Below are positions 20,695 through 32,058 of a stretch of 64,000 nt of DNA, in pieces. How positions within the stretch are numbered: position 1 is the first letter of the stretch; every line of letters starts with the position of its first letter. The stretch is from positions 186,001 through 250,000 of the forward strand of contig WHUZ01000064.1 of assembly GCA_015179045.1 (NCBI GenBank), in the 5' to 3' direction. Origin of the DNA: Kalaharituber pfeilii (Eukaryota > Ascomycota > Pezizomycetes > Pezizales > Pezizaceae). A program made the translations under genes and the position numbers. The notes beneath the pieces were generated by a model that was not told the origin of the DNA, searched no databases, and saw nothing but the letters and a program-made list of their open reading frames with translations.

Positions 20695-21110
20695 ATTTTT
20701 TTTTTTTTTTTCTTTAATAAAAATATCAGTACTCGTATACCACCTCATACACTATGATGAGATCATATACAAAGGAAACAATAACACGGAAGAAAAATCA
20801 TTAACCGAAAACAGAAACCGCGATCTCCTCCAACAGCACGTCCCTACCCATCTCAGTAGCTCTGCCAGAGGGTCTGGTTCATCTTCGCTATTTCCTGGGG
20901 GCTCTTTATTGCCTCCATGCCCCTTGGCTACTTCCTTCTCAAAAGCTCGTACCTGTACCAGATATGCGCAGACGTGATGGTTCGCCCTGCTAGTACGTCT
21001 AGTTGCTGGTCCTTAGGTCCTATTCTCCCCTCTGCAGTGCTTCCCAGCCTCCTATATCGAACACGATGAGGTCTAAGCACCGGTGGTCCCAGTCTACTCT
21101 TAGGTGCTCG
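20695..21110 (-). mobile_element. Old, decayed LINE-A 3' end
   Basis: A T run at 20697-20711 is followed by a strongly mutated family A hairpin whose reverse complement reads tcatcatagtgtatgaggtg then gtatacgagtactgat. Here C-to-T and G-to-A changes have replaced many hairpin bases. The region upstream still reads like an ORF2 C-terminus. The transition bias is what fungal repeat-induced mutation or methyl-C decay would give. Confidence 0.5.
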
Positions 21111-21262
21111 TGGTTTTCCCTTACTGCTTGCGTAAGCCCATCCAGATCTCTTTATACAGATCTGTTGGTCTCTCCTTACGCTTTATATCTCTATTAGTTA
21201 GGAGAATCCTCCCCTTAGGGAACATGGGTTCCAGTATCATAAATCTGACCCGGTACCGTGAG

Positions 21263-21582
21263 TAAGTGAGCTCGGCTCGAGCTGGCTCGAGCTGGCGTGG
21301 CATGAGCTCGAGCCTGGATTGATTATATACATAATATTGACAAACCAAACTAAACTAAGCTAAATTTTCATCTTTCTCACTACTATCAGCTAAATTGTGC
21401 ATTTCGAAGTTGTTGGTAGGTCAGAATGAGCTCCAAGTCTCTAATTATTACTATATTAGGTATTTACAGTTTATGAAACCTTGCACTGGCTAAGCATTTT
21501 AGCGAGCTGTCAAGAAAAACACAAGCATGATCTTGGCTCGTTTGAGCTCGAGCCGGCTCGAGCTGGCTCGGCTCGTGCCGCT
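21263..21582. mobile_element. Foldback/MITE with gctcgagc-rich ends
   Basis: The left end gtgagctcggctcgagctgg and the right end ggctcggctcgtgccgctcac are inverted. Both arms hold several gagctcgagc palindromes. The 220 bp between them is AT-rich. The flanks are ta-like. No coding capacity. Confidence 0.5.
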
Positions 21583-22091
21583 CACTACCTCTGACTCTAA
21601 AGGTATAACAATCACGTCCGTGAGAGGAAAAGAATAGATAGTTTTATTAATGATAATATTCAGGAACTAAGTACATATAATGGCGGATCATAGTCTGGGC
21701 TCATAATCTATAGAGTGCAGGCAGACAATGGTTCAGCAAACAGTAATTCAGCGGGTGGCAGCTTAGCAGGCGGCAGTTCAGCAGACAGCAATTCAGTGGG
21801 TCATAGCGTCTAGTATAGTAGGTAACCAATCTACTTAGTAAAACTAAATACAAAAGGTTGTGTGAAGAGAAAGGAAAAAGAGAATATATGGTCATGAACA
21901 CTGCTATATATATGTCCCTTAAAAATTCTGCCGAATTCTATCAAATACCTCCAATGTGCCAGAATGCTTATTAAAACATCTTAACATGGTTCTGATTATC
22001 TATCAACTATTATTCCCGTTACTGTATATGACCTGTTGCATTTCATATCCTTCACTGTAGCCCGACAATCTTCCCAAAACGGGAATATAAG
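21583..22091. other. Unassigned, short tandem repeat
   Basis: At 21718-21800 a unit of roughly 18-21 bp (cag..ggcagttcag) is repeated about four times. The rest shows no gene. Confidence 0.4.
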
Positions 22092-22093
22092 TA

Positions 22094-22957
22094 GTGTTTG
22101 CATTGGTCCAAGTCAGTACAAGTCAGTTTTTCAGTACAAGTTTTTACTTTTTTTTTTTTTTTTTTTTTTATTTCATTACTCGCATGCCGCCCTAAGGGCT
22201 ATGGCGAGGTATAAATAAACTAGTTAATTACAGGTATAACGAATAAAATAAATGCTAATAATCACTCCTGCCCTGCCCATTCCAGTATCTCCCCGATGTT
22301 CGTATCCTTGTCTGGTTGTCTTAATCCTCCCGCTCCGTCTTTCATCTTTCCCTTCCATGTCTGACATTCGTTGGTTATGTGGGCTAGGTTCTCGGGTGCT
22401 CTCCCACACCATCGGCATTCCGGGGAGTCCGTCTTTCCTATGGTGTGCCTCCATTCTTTGAGTCCCTTGTTCCCTAGGATACCGGCCAGGGTTGCGATTC
22501 TCCTGCGGTTGTCTATTCTTTGAAGGGGTCGGTAGGACATACGGAGGCGGTTCTTTTCGTCGGCTCGGAGGTTTTTGGCTTCCTGTCTGATGCCTGCTTC
22601 TGTAGCAATGTCCTCTTCGCACTGTAGTGCCGTGCCTATCTTAGCCGCCGTGTCCGCCTTGGTGTTGCCTTCTACCCCTTTGTGTGCTTTGATCCACATT
22701 ATTGCGATGTCTTAAGTTTTTACTTTGGACTAACACCAACTTGCTCTAACAAGTCGGTTTTTTTTTTTTTTTTGAAAAACTTGTCCGACAAGTTAAAAAT
22801 AGAGCTAAAAACCGACTTGGATAGGGATTATTTGTATGGTGAAAAATAAAATTTTCAACTTATATCTGTTTTTAACTTGTCGGTCCAAGTTTTGAAATAT
22901 ACAAAAAACCTGACTTGTTAGTTAAAACTGACAAGTTAAACCAACCGATGCAAACAC
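22094..22957. mobile_element. MITE carrying a LINE insertion
   Basis: The ends gtgtttgcattggt and accgatgcaaacac (with a small indel) are inverted, flanked by ta on both sides (22092-22093 and 22958-22959). Without the LINE the element is about 300 bp. Internally it is rich in acttgtc / gacaagt inverted copies. A TA target fits a Tc1/mariner-type MITE. Confidence 0.55.
22150..22713 (-). mobile_element. 5'-truncated LINE-A (RNase H end and knuckle)
   Basis: The minus strand encodes the end of RNase H (WIKAHKGVEGNTKADTAAKI) and a C-terminal knuckle CRWCG...AHITNEC, then a stop, 3' leader, hairpin and A-tail. The target aagtttttacttt is repeated (22138 and 22714). The knuckle is intact (C-X2-C-X8-H-X4-C). 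Confidence 0.88.
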
Positions 22958-23130
22958 TAAATATGAGTAGGAATAAAAGCAATACATCTACCCGCTGGTT
23001 GCACAGTCTATCCACATGTGATGCTAGGATTATTCCATCACAACAAAGGGTTATTTATATTCTTCTTGATGGTTTCTATATTGTCTTTCACTTTCTTGCT
23101 TAAGGCGTTCTCGTTTCATGCTGTCTAAGA

Positions 23131-23192
23131 GCGCTGCCATGGCGAACAGCTACAAGCGGGGTCACGTGAAAAAAAAAAAAAAAAAAAAAAAA
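23131..23192 (+). mobile_element. Minimal family B hairpin insertion
   Basis: A 62-bp insertion starting gcgctgcc, with hairpin, gtcacgtg and an A-tail of about 24. The target gctgtctaaga is repeated at 23120-23130 and 23193-23203. Confidence 0.88.
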
Positions 23193-23566
23193 GCTGTCTA
23201 AGAAATGCTATAAGCAGGGGTCGGACTGGAGCCTGCGACTTTTTTTTTTTTTTTTTTTTTATATCATTACTCGGGTGCCGCCCTATGGGCTATGGCGAGG
23301 TCTAGTTACATCAAAACAAAGTACAAGTACGAAAAAATAGAAGTAAATCCATCGCACATCCCCGGGACTATCTCCTCGCCCATTCCAAGATTCCCATCAC
23401 TCCCCGGAGGCCCTCCCCTTCATCTTGGTCATCCAAGGGTCTGCACAATCCATCCTCGCCCCTTGGGCATCTCTGCTTCCAGACTCTACATTCGGACAAT
23501 ATGTGATGGGTCGTTTCTTCAGCCTCGCCGCACCACCGGCATTCCGGGCTGTCAGCTGTGCCGACC

Positions 23567-24894
23567 TTTTTTTTTTTTTTTTTTTTATATCATTTATCGC
23601 AGGCCGCCCTATGGGCTATGGCGATGTTGAGCTAAACTAAAAGAAGGTTAAATACAACGACCGAAGCATTCCCGCCAAAAGTCACCAATCCTAACCCTAC
23701 ACTGTCTAACTACATGTGGTTCCCGCTGTCACTCTGTGTTGCGGGGGGAGAACGTCCAGCCTTCGGCCTCAACCCCTTCCCCTATCGGCCTCGTACTGAC
23801 ACGCCCTCAACCATCTTCCTCCGAGTCTGACCTTGTCTACATCCTTCTGACTCTCCAGAAATACCACTACCGAACTTGTCTTCTTCCCTTCCCCCAATAG
23901 TATGTCTTTCCTTCGAAGCCAGCGGATCCCGACTACCCTCCCCAGGTCCTTGTTGTCTTCCCCCAGCCATCGTTGTACGCTGCCCAGATCCTTCCTCAGC
24001 GCAACCCCATGCACAACGATGCCTGTCTGGACCCTGTCACTCGGTTCCTTCCCCTTGGGACTGCCGCGCGGCAGCTCTCGTCTTCTCGGGGCGGTGGATG
24101 ATGTCTTGCGCGGTGGTGGAGCCGGCGATGCCGGCGGTGGCGGTGTTGCCGACGAATTCGGCGGCGGCGAAGGCGGTGTTGCCGGTGGAGGTGTTGATGC
24201 TGGTGGTACCGGCGGAGGAGGTGGAGCCGTCCTCTCTGGCGACTTCCCGATGCGAGGAGCCTTCTTCTTCCTCGTGCGTGTTGAGATCGGTGGAGACGCC
24301 GTCCGCTTCTGGGTTTGTGGCGTCGGTGATGACGGAGGTGGCGGGGGAGGCGGAGGCGGGGGTGGCGGTGGCGGTGGTGGTGGTGGTGGCGGTGGCTCCA
24401 CCGGAGGCGTCTCCACTGTCGTGATGGGGCTGAACCCCAGCGTCTGTGGCGTCGGTGGTGGTGGTGGAGGTGGCGTAAGTCTGAACTGGTTACGTTCAAC
24501 CACGAAACACAACATCGTCCCGTCCTCCGGAGGCACGTTCGTCCGGTTCTCGTAATGCCAGTAATCTCTTAACACCGATAAAAACCCTCCCGTGCCCGCG
24601 TTCCTCAACCTGCTCTGCATCCTCCCCCAATCTTGACCCCAGTTCCGCGCCATTCTCACTGGTCACTCTAAATGTCTTGGCGCGTCGATGTGTTGGCAAC
24701 GGAGGTGGTGAGCTGATGGATTCTCAGAATTTCTCCCCTCGGGGGAAATTCGCTCTGTCGGGTATTTGAGAATAAAAATTAGATCAAAATACTCGGCTCG
24801 CCGAGAGCTTTCGATCTATGTAGGTTTCAGCGAGGGGGACGTTGTGGTTATGGAGTCGCTTCCAAACGCTCGTCCTGAGGTGGTTGTTGTCCTG
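23567..24894 (-). mobile_element. Full-length ORF1-only retroelement
   Basis: A 1,328-bp insertion with target tgtgccgacc repeated (23557-23566 and 24895-24904). From the right it has a 5' leader starting caacaaccacctcaggacg, ORF1, a short 3' leader, hairpin and A-tail. No ORF2 and no frame long enough to be its relic. Its 5' end is the same as at 14941, so it is an intact unit. It splits LINE-A codons just before the zinc knuckle. Confidence 0.88.
23769..24653 (-). CDS. ORF1 protein of the ORF1-only element, intact frame
   Basis: 294 residues from the ATG at 24653 (MARNWGQDWGRMQ). The N-terminal 60 residues include GTMLCFVVERNQFRLT. Then comes a Pro tract of about 20 residues, a basic PPISTRTRKKKAPRIG motif and a second Pro-rich segment. 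The C-terminal 90 residues (GIVVHGVALRKDL, GIRWLRRKDIL, TSSVVVFLE, KVRLGGRWLR) look like one RRM-type RNA-binding domain. This fits a LINE ORF1 nucleic-acid chaperone. It has no stop or frameshift, unlike the copy at 15173, and may still be translated. Confidence 0.75.
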   Translation of the reverse strand: MARNWGQDWGRMQSRLRNAGTGGFLSVLRDYWHYENRTNVPPEDGTMLCFVVERNQFRLTPPPPPPPTPQTLGFSPITTVETPPVEPPPPPPPPPPPPPPPPPPPPPSSPTPQTQKRTASPPISTRTRKKKAPRIGKSPERTAPPPPPVPPASTPPPATPPSPPPNSSATPPPPASPAPPPRKTSSTAPRRRELPRGSPKGKEPSDRVQTGIVVHGVALRKDLGSVQRWLGEDNKDLGRVVGIRWLRRKDILLGEGKKTSSVVVFLESQKDVDKVRLGGRWLRACQYEADRGRG

Positions 24895-25352
24895 TGTGCC
24901 GACCTTGAATTTCCAGTGCCGGAGGCCCTTGCCCCCAAGGATGCCAGCTAGCTTTGCGACCGTATTGCCTAGTCTGCGTAGCGGCCTATACGATATATTC
25001 AGTCTGTTTCTTTCAGCCGCTCTCCTTGCTTTGGCCTCTTGTTTCATCCCGTCCTCCGTGACAATCTCATTTTGATATGGTAGCTGTGTTCCAACCTTGG
25101 CTGCTCGATCTGCTTCAGTATTGCCTGGGATTCCTTTGTGACCTTTGACCCACATTACCGCTATGTCAAGGTCGCCCCTTTCATTTCTCTGGTCCCAAGC
25201 CTCCCTCACTCGCTGTGCTGCCCCTTTGTGTGTTGGTTCCCCTTCGGCGATCCTTTGTAGCTTGGTTATTGCGGTCTTGGAGTCTGTGATGATCAGTAGT
25301 TCAGTGGATTGGCTTGTGAGGGCATCCTCCATGGCAATCAGTTCCGCATCAT

Positions 25353-27271
25353 GGGGGGGAGACCCGGAAGAGGGGCGGAGGATTTGCAGAGACAGGTTCT
25401 GAAGGAGGTGGAAGGGAGGTTGGGAGAAGGGAAGTGGGTAGCGTTGGTGGGGGATGATATAAAGTCGGCGTTCAATCACGTGAGGAGGGAGAAAGTAGTG
25501 AGACGGTTAGAGGAGGTGGACAGGAACCTGGCAGCGTTTGTGGACAACTTTTTGAGGCCGATCAGATGTGGGATATCGTGGGATGGGGAGAGGCGGGCGG
25601 AGTTCACCATGACAGACGGTGCCCCTCAAGGATCTCCGATATCGCCGGTGTTGTTTCTGGTAGGGGTGGCCCCGGTTGCCGAGAAGACGGGGAGGAGGGA
25701 GTTCACGAGATCGTATGTGGACGACTTCCACAGCGTGATCGCGGACAAGAGCTTGGTGGCGCTGAAGAGGAAGATAAGAGAGCATAGGCGAGCATTACGG
25801 AGAGACGCGGGAGAGGAGGGTTTCGAAATGGACGAGGAAAAGGAGGAGACTCTGGTGGTGGGGGTGAAGGGCAAGACATATAGACTAGTGGGTTTGAGGG
25901 TGGATTGGGAAATGAAATTTGACGAACATCACAGAAACAGACTGAACCTGGGGAAGGCGCTTTGGGCCACCGCAGCGAGACTGTTGCGACTGGATCCGAA
26001 AAAGAGGAGACAGATCTATACCGGGGTGGCAAGAACAGTGGCGATGTGGGGGTCCTGGGCGTGGTACGAATATGCACACGGGTCCCCGAGGGAGAAGAAG
26101 CTGAGGGATTTGGAGAGATGGCAGTATACGGCGGCGAGAAGCATAACTGGGGCGCCATGGGGGACGAGACGCGACGTTGTGGAGGGATTGTCAAATTTGG
26201 AGTCGGTGGAGACGTTCGTGAGATGGGAGTCGACGAGGGTGGAGGCTAGGGCGCTGAGGTTTGAAGGGGAGAGGATGTGGAGAGAGGACAAGGAGAAAGA
26301 GTACCTGAGGGGTTCCCTATCACACGGGGAGGGAATGCCGTTGGCGGTGCTCTCGTCCCTACATAGGGGGGCGGAGAGAGGGGAGTGGGAGAGACACATA
26401 AGTCAAAGCACGGAGGAGGGTTGGATTCCGGTATACACGGACGGGAGCCTGAGGGGGGGAAAGCGGGTGCCGGAGCATGTTGGGGGCAAGAGAAGATCCC
26501 GTGGTACTTGGGGGAGGAGGCTACAGTGAATGACGCGGAGATGGTAGCGATAAGCGAGGTGATGGAGAGGGTGGAGGGGGAGTTGTTGATATTAACAGAC
26601 TCGAAACACGCGATGAGGAGAATGAGGGCGATAGCGAGAGGAGACCCAACAAGTGATGGGGCGACGAACAAGCTGAGAGAAGCTTGGGAGAGGAGGGTGA
26701 GGAGGGGTGATTTGGACGTAGCGGTGATGTGGGTGAAGGCTCATGCAGGCATAGAAGGGAATGAAGAGGCAGACAGGGTGGCGGGATGGGGGACAGCGTT
26801 GCAATACAAAGCGGAGGTGGTCACAGAGGCGGGTCAAAGACAGAGGCTCAGAAGAGAGAGAGCGGGGGAGAGGAACAGGTTGGAACTGACGTACAGACCG
26901 CTAGAAAGATTAGGAAGGGGAGTAAGTCGAATAGCGGGGCTCTTGGGAGGGAAGGGGCTGAGGGCGTGGAGGTGGAGGATCGGTGAAGGGGATGGGCCAG
27001 AATGCAGATGGTGCGGAGAAGCCGAGGAGACGACTGCCCATATACTGGGGGAGTGTAGGGTTTGGAAGAGGAGGTGGCCAGGGGGGGAAGAGCATGTGAG
27101 GAATCCCCCGAAGGGGGGGGAAGGGGAGAGAGACAAGTTAGACATAATTCTTCAAATGTTGGAGGAGTGAGGAGGGTGAGCAGGGGAGCGAGGAAGGGGG
27201 AGAAGATTAATCAAATTTTATGTATCTAGCATAACATCGCCATAGCCCGTAGGGCGGCAAGCGATTAAATG

Positions 27272-27304
<33 letters not shown>
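25353..27304 (+). mobile_element. 5'-truncated LINE-A (RT and RNase H), frameshifted
   Basis: The target agttccgcatcat is repeated (25340-25352 and 27305-27317). It encodes an RT from AEDLQRQVLKEVE through DDIKSAFNH, GAPQGSPISPVLF (about 25617) and YVDD (about 25710). A frameshift near 26460 leads into RNase H (NDAEMVAISE, LTDSKHAM, WVKAHAGIEGNEEAD) and knuckle CRWCGEAEETTAHILGEC. Stop at 27168, hairpin, tail of about 27 A. Strongly G/A-biased codon use. Confidence 0.88.
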
Positions 27305-27308
<4 letters not shown>

Positions 27309-27491
27309 CCGCATCATTTACTGTACTGCGTGCTCCAAGATATGTGGAAGTCCGTTTCTGGTTGTGCTGGGAGAATGAGCCTGCCCCAGTGGAGTCACCT
27401 ATTCGGCTCCCGTCTGTATAGACACTGATCCAGCCTGCGACTGCAGACTCAAGAGAAACTTACCCTGACACCATTCGATAATGACATCCTC

Positions 27492-27616
27492 ATTTTTTTT
27501 TTTTTTTTTTTTTTTTTTACATCACGTAACCTCGCTTGCAGCGCCAAGCCATGGCAGGGTCCCTGGGCAAGCCCTCAAAGCCCAGAGACAGGCTTAACAA
27601 AGAAAGTTCTATATAC
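27492..27616 (-). mobile_element. Family B element with ~65-nt leader
   Basis: A 125-bp insertion: T run, acatcacgtaacctcgcttg, hairpin, ggcagggtccctgggcaagc and further leader. The target acatcctc is repeated at 27484-27491 and 27617-27624. It is one of the longer B copies and defines sequence upstream of the hairpin. Confidence 0.75.
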
Positions 27617-27641
27617 ACATCCTCGTTCCACCCCCTTCTGA

Positions 27642-28135
27642 CTGCGAAAATAGGCACATGCCTCCCCTACCAAGATGAAACCATAACAGAAGATGGGATA
27701 CGACAAACCTCGAGACATCAGCGCGCCACAGAGAGAAACCGGCTAGGGCTCAGCTACCGTCCCTTGACAAGACTTGGAAGTCGACACATAGCCACACTAG
27801 CAGGAATACTGGGCGGCAAGTTACTACGGAAATGGCAGTACGAAATCGGGAAAGCAGACAGCCCAGAATGTCGATGGTGTGGGGAGGAGGAGGAGACTAC
27901 TGAACATGTGCTCACTAGGTGCAGGACATGGAAACGAAAGTGGCCAGGAGGCATGCAAGACTTGGTCACTCCTCCGAAGAGCAAGGACACAGACCCACTT
28001 AGAGACATCTTGGAGTGGGCAGGGGCATAGGAGACACGCAGGATCTTTTCTCATTCCTTTTCTTCTACCTTCATATGTATCTAATCTTATGTAACTAATC
28101 TCGCCATAGCCCCCAGGGCGGCACGCGAGTAATGA

Positions 28136-28168
<33 letters not shown>
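27642..28168 (+). mobile_element. 5'-truncated LINE-A (ORF2 C-terminus)
   Basis: The target cccccttctga is repeated (27631-27641 and 28169-28179). It encodes AKIGTCLPYQDETITEDG to the knuckle CRWCGEEEETTEHVLTRC and ends DILEWAGA at 28030. The 3' leader ends atgtaactaat before the hairpin. The knuckle is intact. Confidence 0.88.
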
Positions 28169-28170
<2 letters not shown>

Positions 28171-28179
28171 CCCTTCTGA

Positions 28180-28576
28180 ATTGTAGCAACATATGCGGAA
28201 AAGATACGCAGGGATGCATATAGTATTGTCCACTTGTGTCTTGTATTCAACGTACAGTATGTGCTCCTAACATCCACCTATTTATAGACATGAGCTGCTA
28301 GCAAATTGTGCGAGTATTAAGGTTGCTCATTATCACAACACGTATCCACAACTTAGATTCCTCATCACATGGAGTAACCGTATACCATAATCTCGGTTCT
28401 TGACAGCCTCACGTGATACGTCCCGTGATGCTCGTTGCATAATCTTCAACATACTTGATTTCAGAAACTTCCAGATGGTTCTTCTGGTTTCTGCATCAGG
28501 GAGGCTCCCCTATATCCCCTCTCCTCTCCTTCCTCCACACCTTCCCGCCCCAAAAGCACACCTCTACAACCTCCTC
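28180..28576. other. Unassigned
   Basis: About 400 bp without a recognisable frame. It may be the left part of the sequence into which the next LINE inserted. Confidence 0.4.
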
Positions 28577-28587
28577 GGGCCACGCCT

Positions 28588-28640
28588 GGCCCTGCCATGG
28601 CGAACAGCTACAAGCGGCGTCTAAAAAAAAAAAAAAAAAA
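28588..28640 (+). mobile_element. Minimal family B hairpin insertion
   Basis: A 53-bp insertion starting ggccctgcc, with hairpin (distal side changed to gcggcg) and an 18-nt A-tail. The target gggccacgcct is repeated at 28577-28587 and 28641-28651. Confidence 0.88.
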
Positions 28641-28651
28641 GGGCCACGCCT

Positions 28652-29286
28652 AGCGTCACGTGACCGAGGCCTTATCTCCACTGCCAGACATCGTAGCGAA
28701 ACGCAGACAACCGGAAAAGACGCCCCTCGGCCCGACGGTCGCGGAGACCCCAAGGATTTACTCGGTATCGACGAAATAAACACCTTCTCCCCCACGAAAG
28801 AGTATACAGACGACAAAACCCGCTCAGACCGGAGACTCACGCAGCACGGCCCCTCATCATTATCAGCAACAGCAAGACACACGGGGGGGGCCCAAAAGAC
28901 CCCATCGGCGACGACACACACCTACGAAATTGCCCTCGACGTGGACCAAGGACAACGGGGCGATCACGAGACCCCGGAGGACGCAGGAGACCTGAAAATC
29001 GATCCAATAGGAAGGCGGCACCAGTCACATATCACATCGGTCGGAGCAGGGACAAACAGTAGACATCCAGCAACCAATTAAAAACGGAAACACCAAAAGG
29101 ACAGCAACACCGAGATGGCGACAGGAAGACTGGACACCAAGAAGGGGGTAAACGGGGTAAAGATGTATGCGATAAAGGATTGGCAAACACATGAGACATG
29201 AAATTCATCGCGGAGGATAGACAGTGGACGCTACACAAATTTCACGAATAATCAGGTGCGAAAAGATGGACGGGTCTAGGCCGAGA
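28652..29286 (+). other. Probable 5' leader of the two-ORF LINE
   Basis: A/G-rich sequence with the same base composition as the LINE coding region downstream. No frame with a plausible protein was found. The 5' end of the element cannot be fixed because no second full copy is in the window. Confidence 0.35.
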
Positions 29287-32058
29287 TGGAGCAGGCGATA
29301 GATGAAGCGGTGGCGCGCGGGAAGGCGGGAAGGGGGGAGAATACAACGTAAGAGAGACAGAGAGAATTACGGTGGAGGACATAGAGGAGGGAGGGTGGGG
29401 ACGCAGAGGATCATAGAGTTCATCGAGAAGAGCGTGGCGTTGGGGGATGATGAGTCGGGGGAGTTTGTGAGAGAAAGCATAACTGTTGCCCAAAGACAGC
29501 GGGACGGACCGACGGAGTACATCAGGAGCTCATATGAGGAGGAGTGGAGCGGTGTCTCAACGGGTTATAGACAGCCCACGGCGGAAGAGGTGTGCGACGA
29601 ACAGGACACAAGAGGGAGCGGCAGGGGGAGGGACGAAACGGGCGGGGTGACGCAGGAGGTACCGGATAGCCAAGTTCTCGGAGGGGTAAGACCAACGACG
29701 CCGGACAGACCGAAGACTCCGGACGTCGACGACAGCCAACACGAAGAGGGATACTTGATCGATACGGTGAACTCGGCAGCGAAGCAAGCCAAGGAATGGG
29801 AGGCGAAGATAGCCGCAGGGAGAGTGAAGAGGGAGACAGTGAAGTTTATGGGAGCATCGATGGCCGAGGCTCTAAGAGGCTTGGAAAAGAGGTTCCGGTT
29901 AGAAAGGTGGAGAAGAGAGACGGAGACGGAGTTGAGAGTGTGGGCGGAAAGGGTTGCGAGGGAGTACTGGAAGATGAGAGAGGAGCAGAAGGAGACGGAT
30001 CTAGAACTGGCGATAGAAGCGCGACTACAGATCAGGGAAGAGTGTTTGGTCCGGAGGATAGTCAACAGATTGGCAGAGGATAGGGAAATTATTCGACGGG
30101 AAATAGAGAAGATCGTGGAGAGAACGGCTCGGCAAGAGGCGATAACGGACAGGGTGAGGGGCATGCAGGAGAACGAGATCAGAGACCTACACGGGAGAAT
30201 GTCGGGTGCGATGACTGTCTTACATCACGAGTTCAAGCGGGTAAGGGTAAGCTGGCGGAGATGATAGCGGTAATGAAGGATAGGCTTCCGGGATACCCGG
30301 AGATGGACTTCCCGGAGGTATTTGAGGAGGGATACGCGTCAGACAGGAGACTAAAGAAGTTAAAAAGGATGAGAGGGGAGGCGCAGGAGATTAGACAGGA
30401 CGGACCCAAGGACCTCGGTGGATTGAAGGAATACGAAACGAGTGAGCCATCGAAGAATGCCCCATCGAGCGGAACCATACAGGATGGACCGTCGAGCGGG
30501 ACCAAACCAGATGGACCAAAGGAACACGGAACGAACGAGCCGTCGAGCAACGCCACGGCCCCGAGCAACGCGCCGAAGAGGCCAAGAAAGGCGATCAACA
30601 GAAAGAGAGAGAGAGACACAGGGGCAGGGAGCAGAGAAAAGGGTAAAGGGAAGAGGAAGGCGGGAGAGGGGGTAGATGGCCAGGCGGGGAAAGGGAAAGA
30701 GAAGGAGGAGGTAGTAAGAGATACACCCATGCCGGATGCACCAATAATCACGCCGGACGCACACAGGGTAGAGGCACCAGGCGAAGAAGAGGGGAGGGGG
30801 ACGAAGGGGAAGGGGAAGGAGAGAGGAGGGGAGCAGCACGAGAAGAATATAGACAACATGCCAGTATTGGAAGAGACAAGAGGACGGGGGCAGCACGGGA
30901 AGAAGAGAGACAACATGCCAGTATTGGAAGAGACAAGAGGACAGCACATTACGGGACAACGGACTGAGGCGAGTCAAGGCAAGACGAAGGAGACGGACGA
31001 CTCACTACCAGCTAATGCCCCAGGAGGGCCGAGGAACGCGATGGACGACTCACCACCAGTGAACGCCCCAAGAGGGCCGAGGAACGCAACATACGCCGGG
31101 GTAGCGAGGGAGGCCCAGAGAGGACAGACAATAGATTTGAGGAACAAGAGAACGGGGCCGGGGATACCGACGGAGAAGAGCGGGTGGAAGGGAAAGGATC
31201 TTTGGCAGGCGCGACTCCTCGGCGCACCGAATTGGACGATGAACGGCGGGGACCCGAGCGATGCGAATGGGGAGCTGGAGAGGTTGAGGGAGAAGGCGAA
31301 TCGTCAGCTAGGGGAGGACGCCCCATACACAATTAGGAGAATAATTTTGGACAGGGAGTTTCCTCATGAAAGGATTGTGTTGATGGCGGACACTCAGCAC
31401 AAGGAGGGTCCGAGGAACCTGGAGCAGCTACAGGAAGCCATTAGGAAGGCGGGATCCAGTGCGAGGGCAGATTGGGACAGACGGATGGTAGAGATGGTTA
31501 CCTTTGACTTAGCGAACGGGGAGTCGCTTAGTAGGGCAGGGAGAGACCTGCAAGAGGAAAATAAGGGAACAGTGGGGAGTAAGGAGATTGACGACTCAAC
31601 AGATACCAGCAAGAAACGGCAAGTGTGCCGTGTCAATATTCGTGACGGACAATGTAGTGGAGGTGTTGAGAGATAGATTAAAGTTTAGAGGGGGGAGAAT
31701 TAAGTGTTTCTTGCGAGCAGACGTGGGGAAGGAGAGATCGGATAAGGCCAGGCGATACAGGTACACCGACTCGGAAGGATACTGCGTACATTTCGTAGTG
31801 GGGCAGGTGATTGAGTGGCTGCCGAAACAACGGAACCTGCCGGATTGGGTGAGGAGCTCTCCCAGGAGAAGGGAGGCAGAAGAGGTAGTCACCTTGAATG
31901 GAGGATTGAAACAGACATGTCCGTGTTGTAGGATGATAAATGGCCACCACCCGGCATGCAGAAGGCCGTTGGAGAAGGCAGACTGGATCCCAAAGAAGAC
32001 CGAAGACCAGCAAATTCATCCCCATAGGGCACCAGGGAAGGAGAAGGTGACATGTTAA
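29287..32058 (+). pseudogene. LINE-A ORF1 (coiled coil plus zinc knuckle), frame-broken
   Basis: Three overlapping frames make up the ORF. 29302-30264 is rich in charged heptad-like residues (REIIRREIEKIVERTARQEA). 30261-31676 holds a Lys/Glu-rich disordered part with tandem copies of NMPVLEETRGR and a folded part (GKDLWQARLLGAPNW). About 31620-32058 encodes TDNVVEVLRDRLKFRGGRIK and CPCCRMINGHHPACRRP, a C-X2-C-X5-H-X3-C knuckle. The joins at 30261 (atga overlap) and about 31640 look like frameshifts. The protein would be the RNA-binding partner of ORF2. It is unrelated by eye to the ORF1 of the ORF1-only elements. Confidence 0.65.

Larger units (their letters stand above)
23241..27432 (-). 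mobile_element. 5'-truncated LINE-A with two nested insertions
   Basis: The target gcctgcgact is repeated at 23231-23240 and 27433-27442. The LINE itself is 23241-23566, 24905-25352 and 27318-27432. Joined, these encode RNase H (VYTDGSRIGDSTGAG, NDAELIAMEDAL, WVKGHKGIPGNTEADRAAK), the knuckle (CRWCGEAEETTHHILSEC), a stop, 3' leader, hairpin and tail. The inner insertions are an ORF1-only element and a LINE in the opposite orientation. Confidence 0.9.

Noticed and set aside
23902..24555. Glycine-rich open frame on the plus strand
   Set aside because: It is the antisense of the proline tract of ORF1 on the minus strand.
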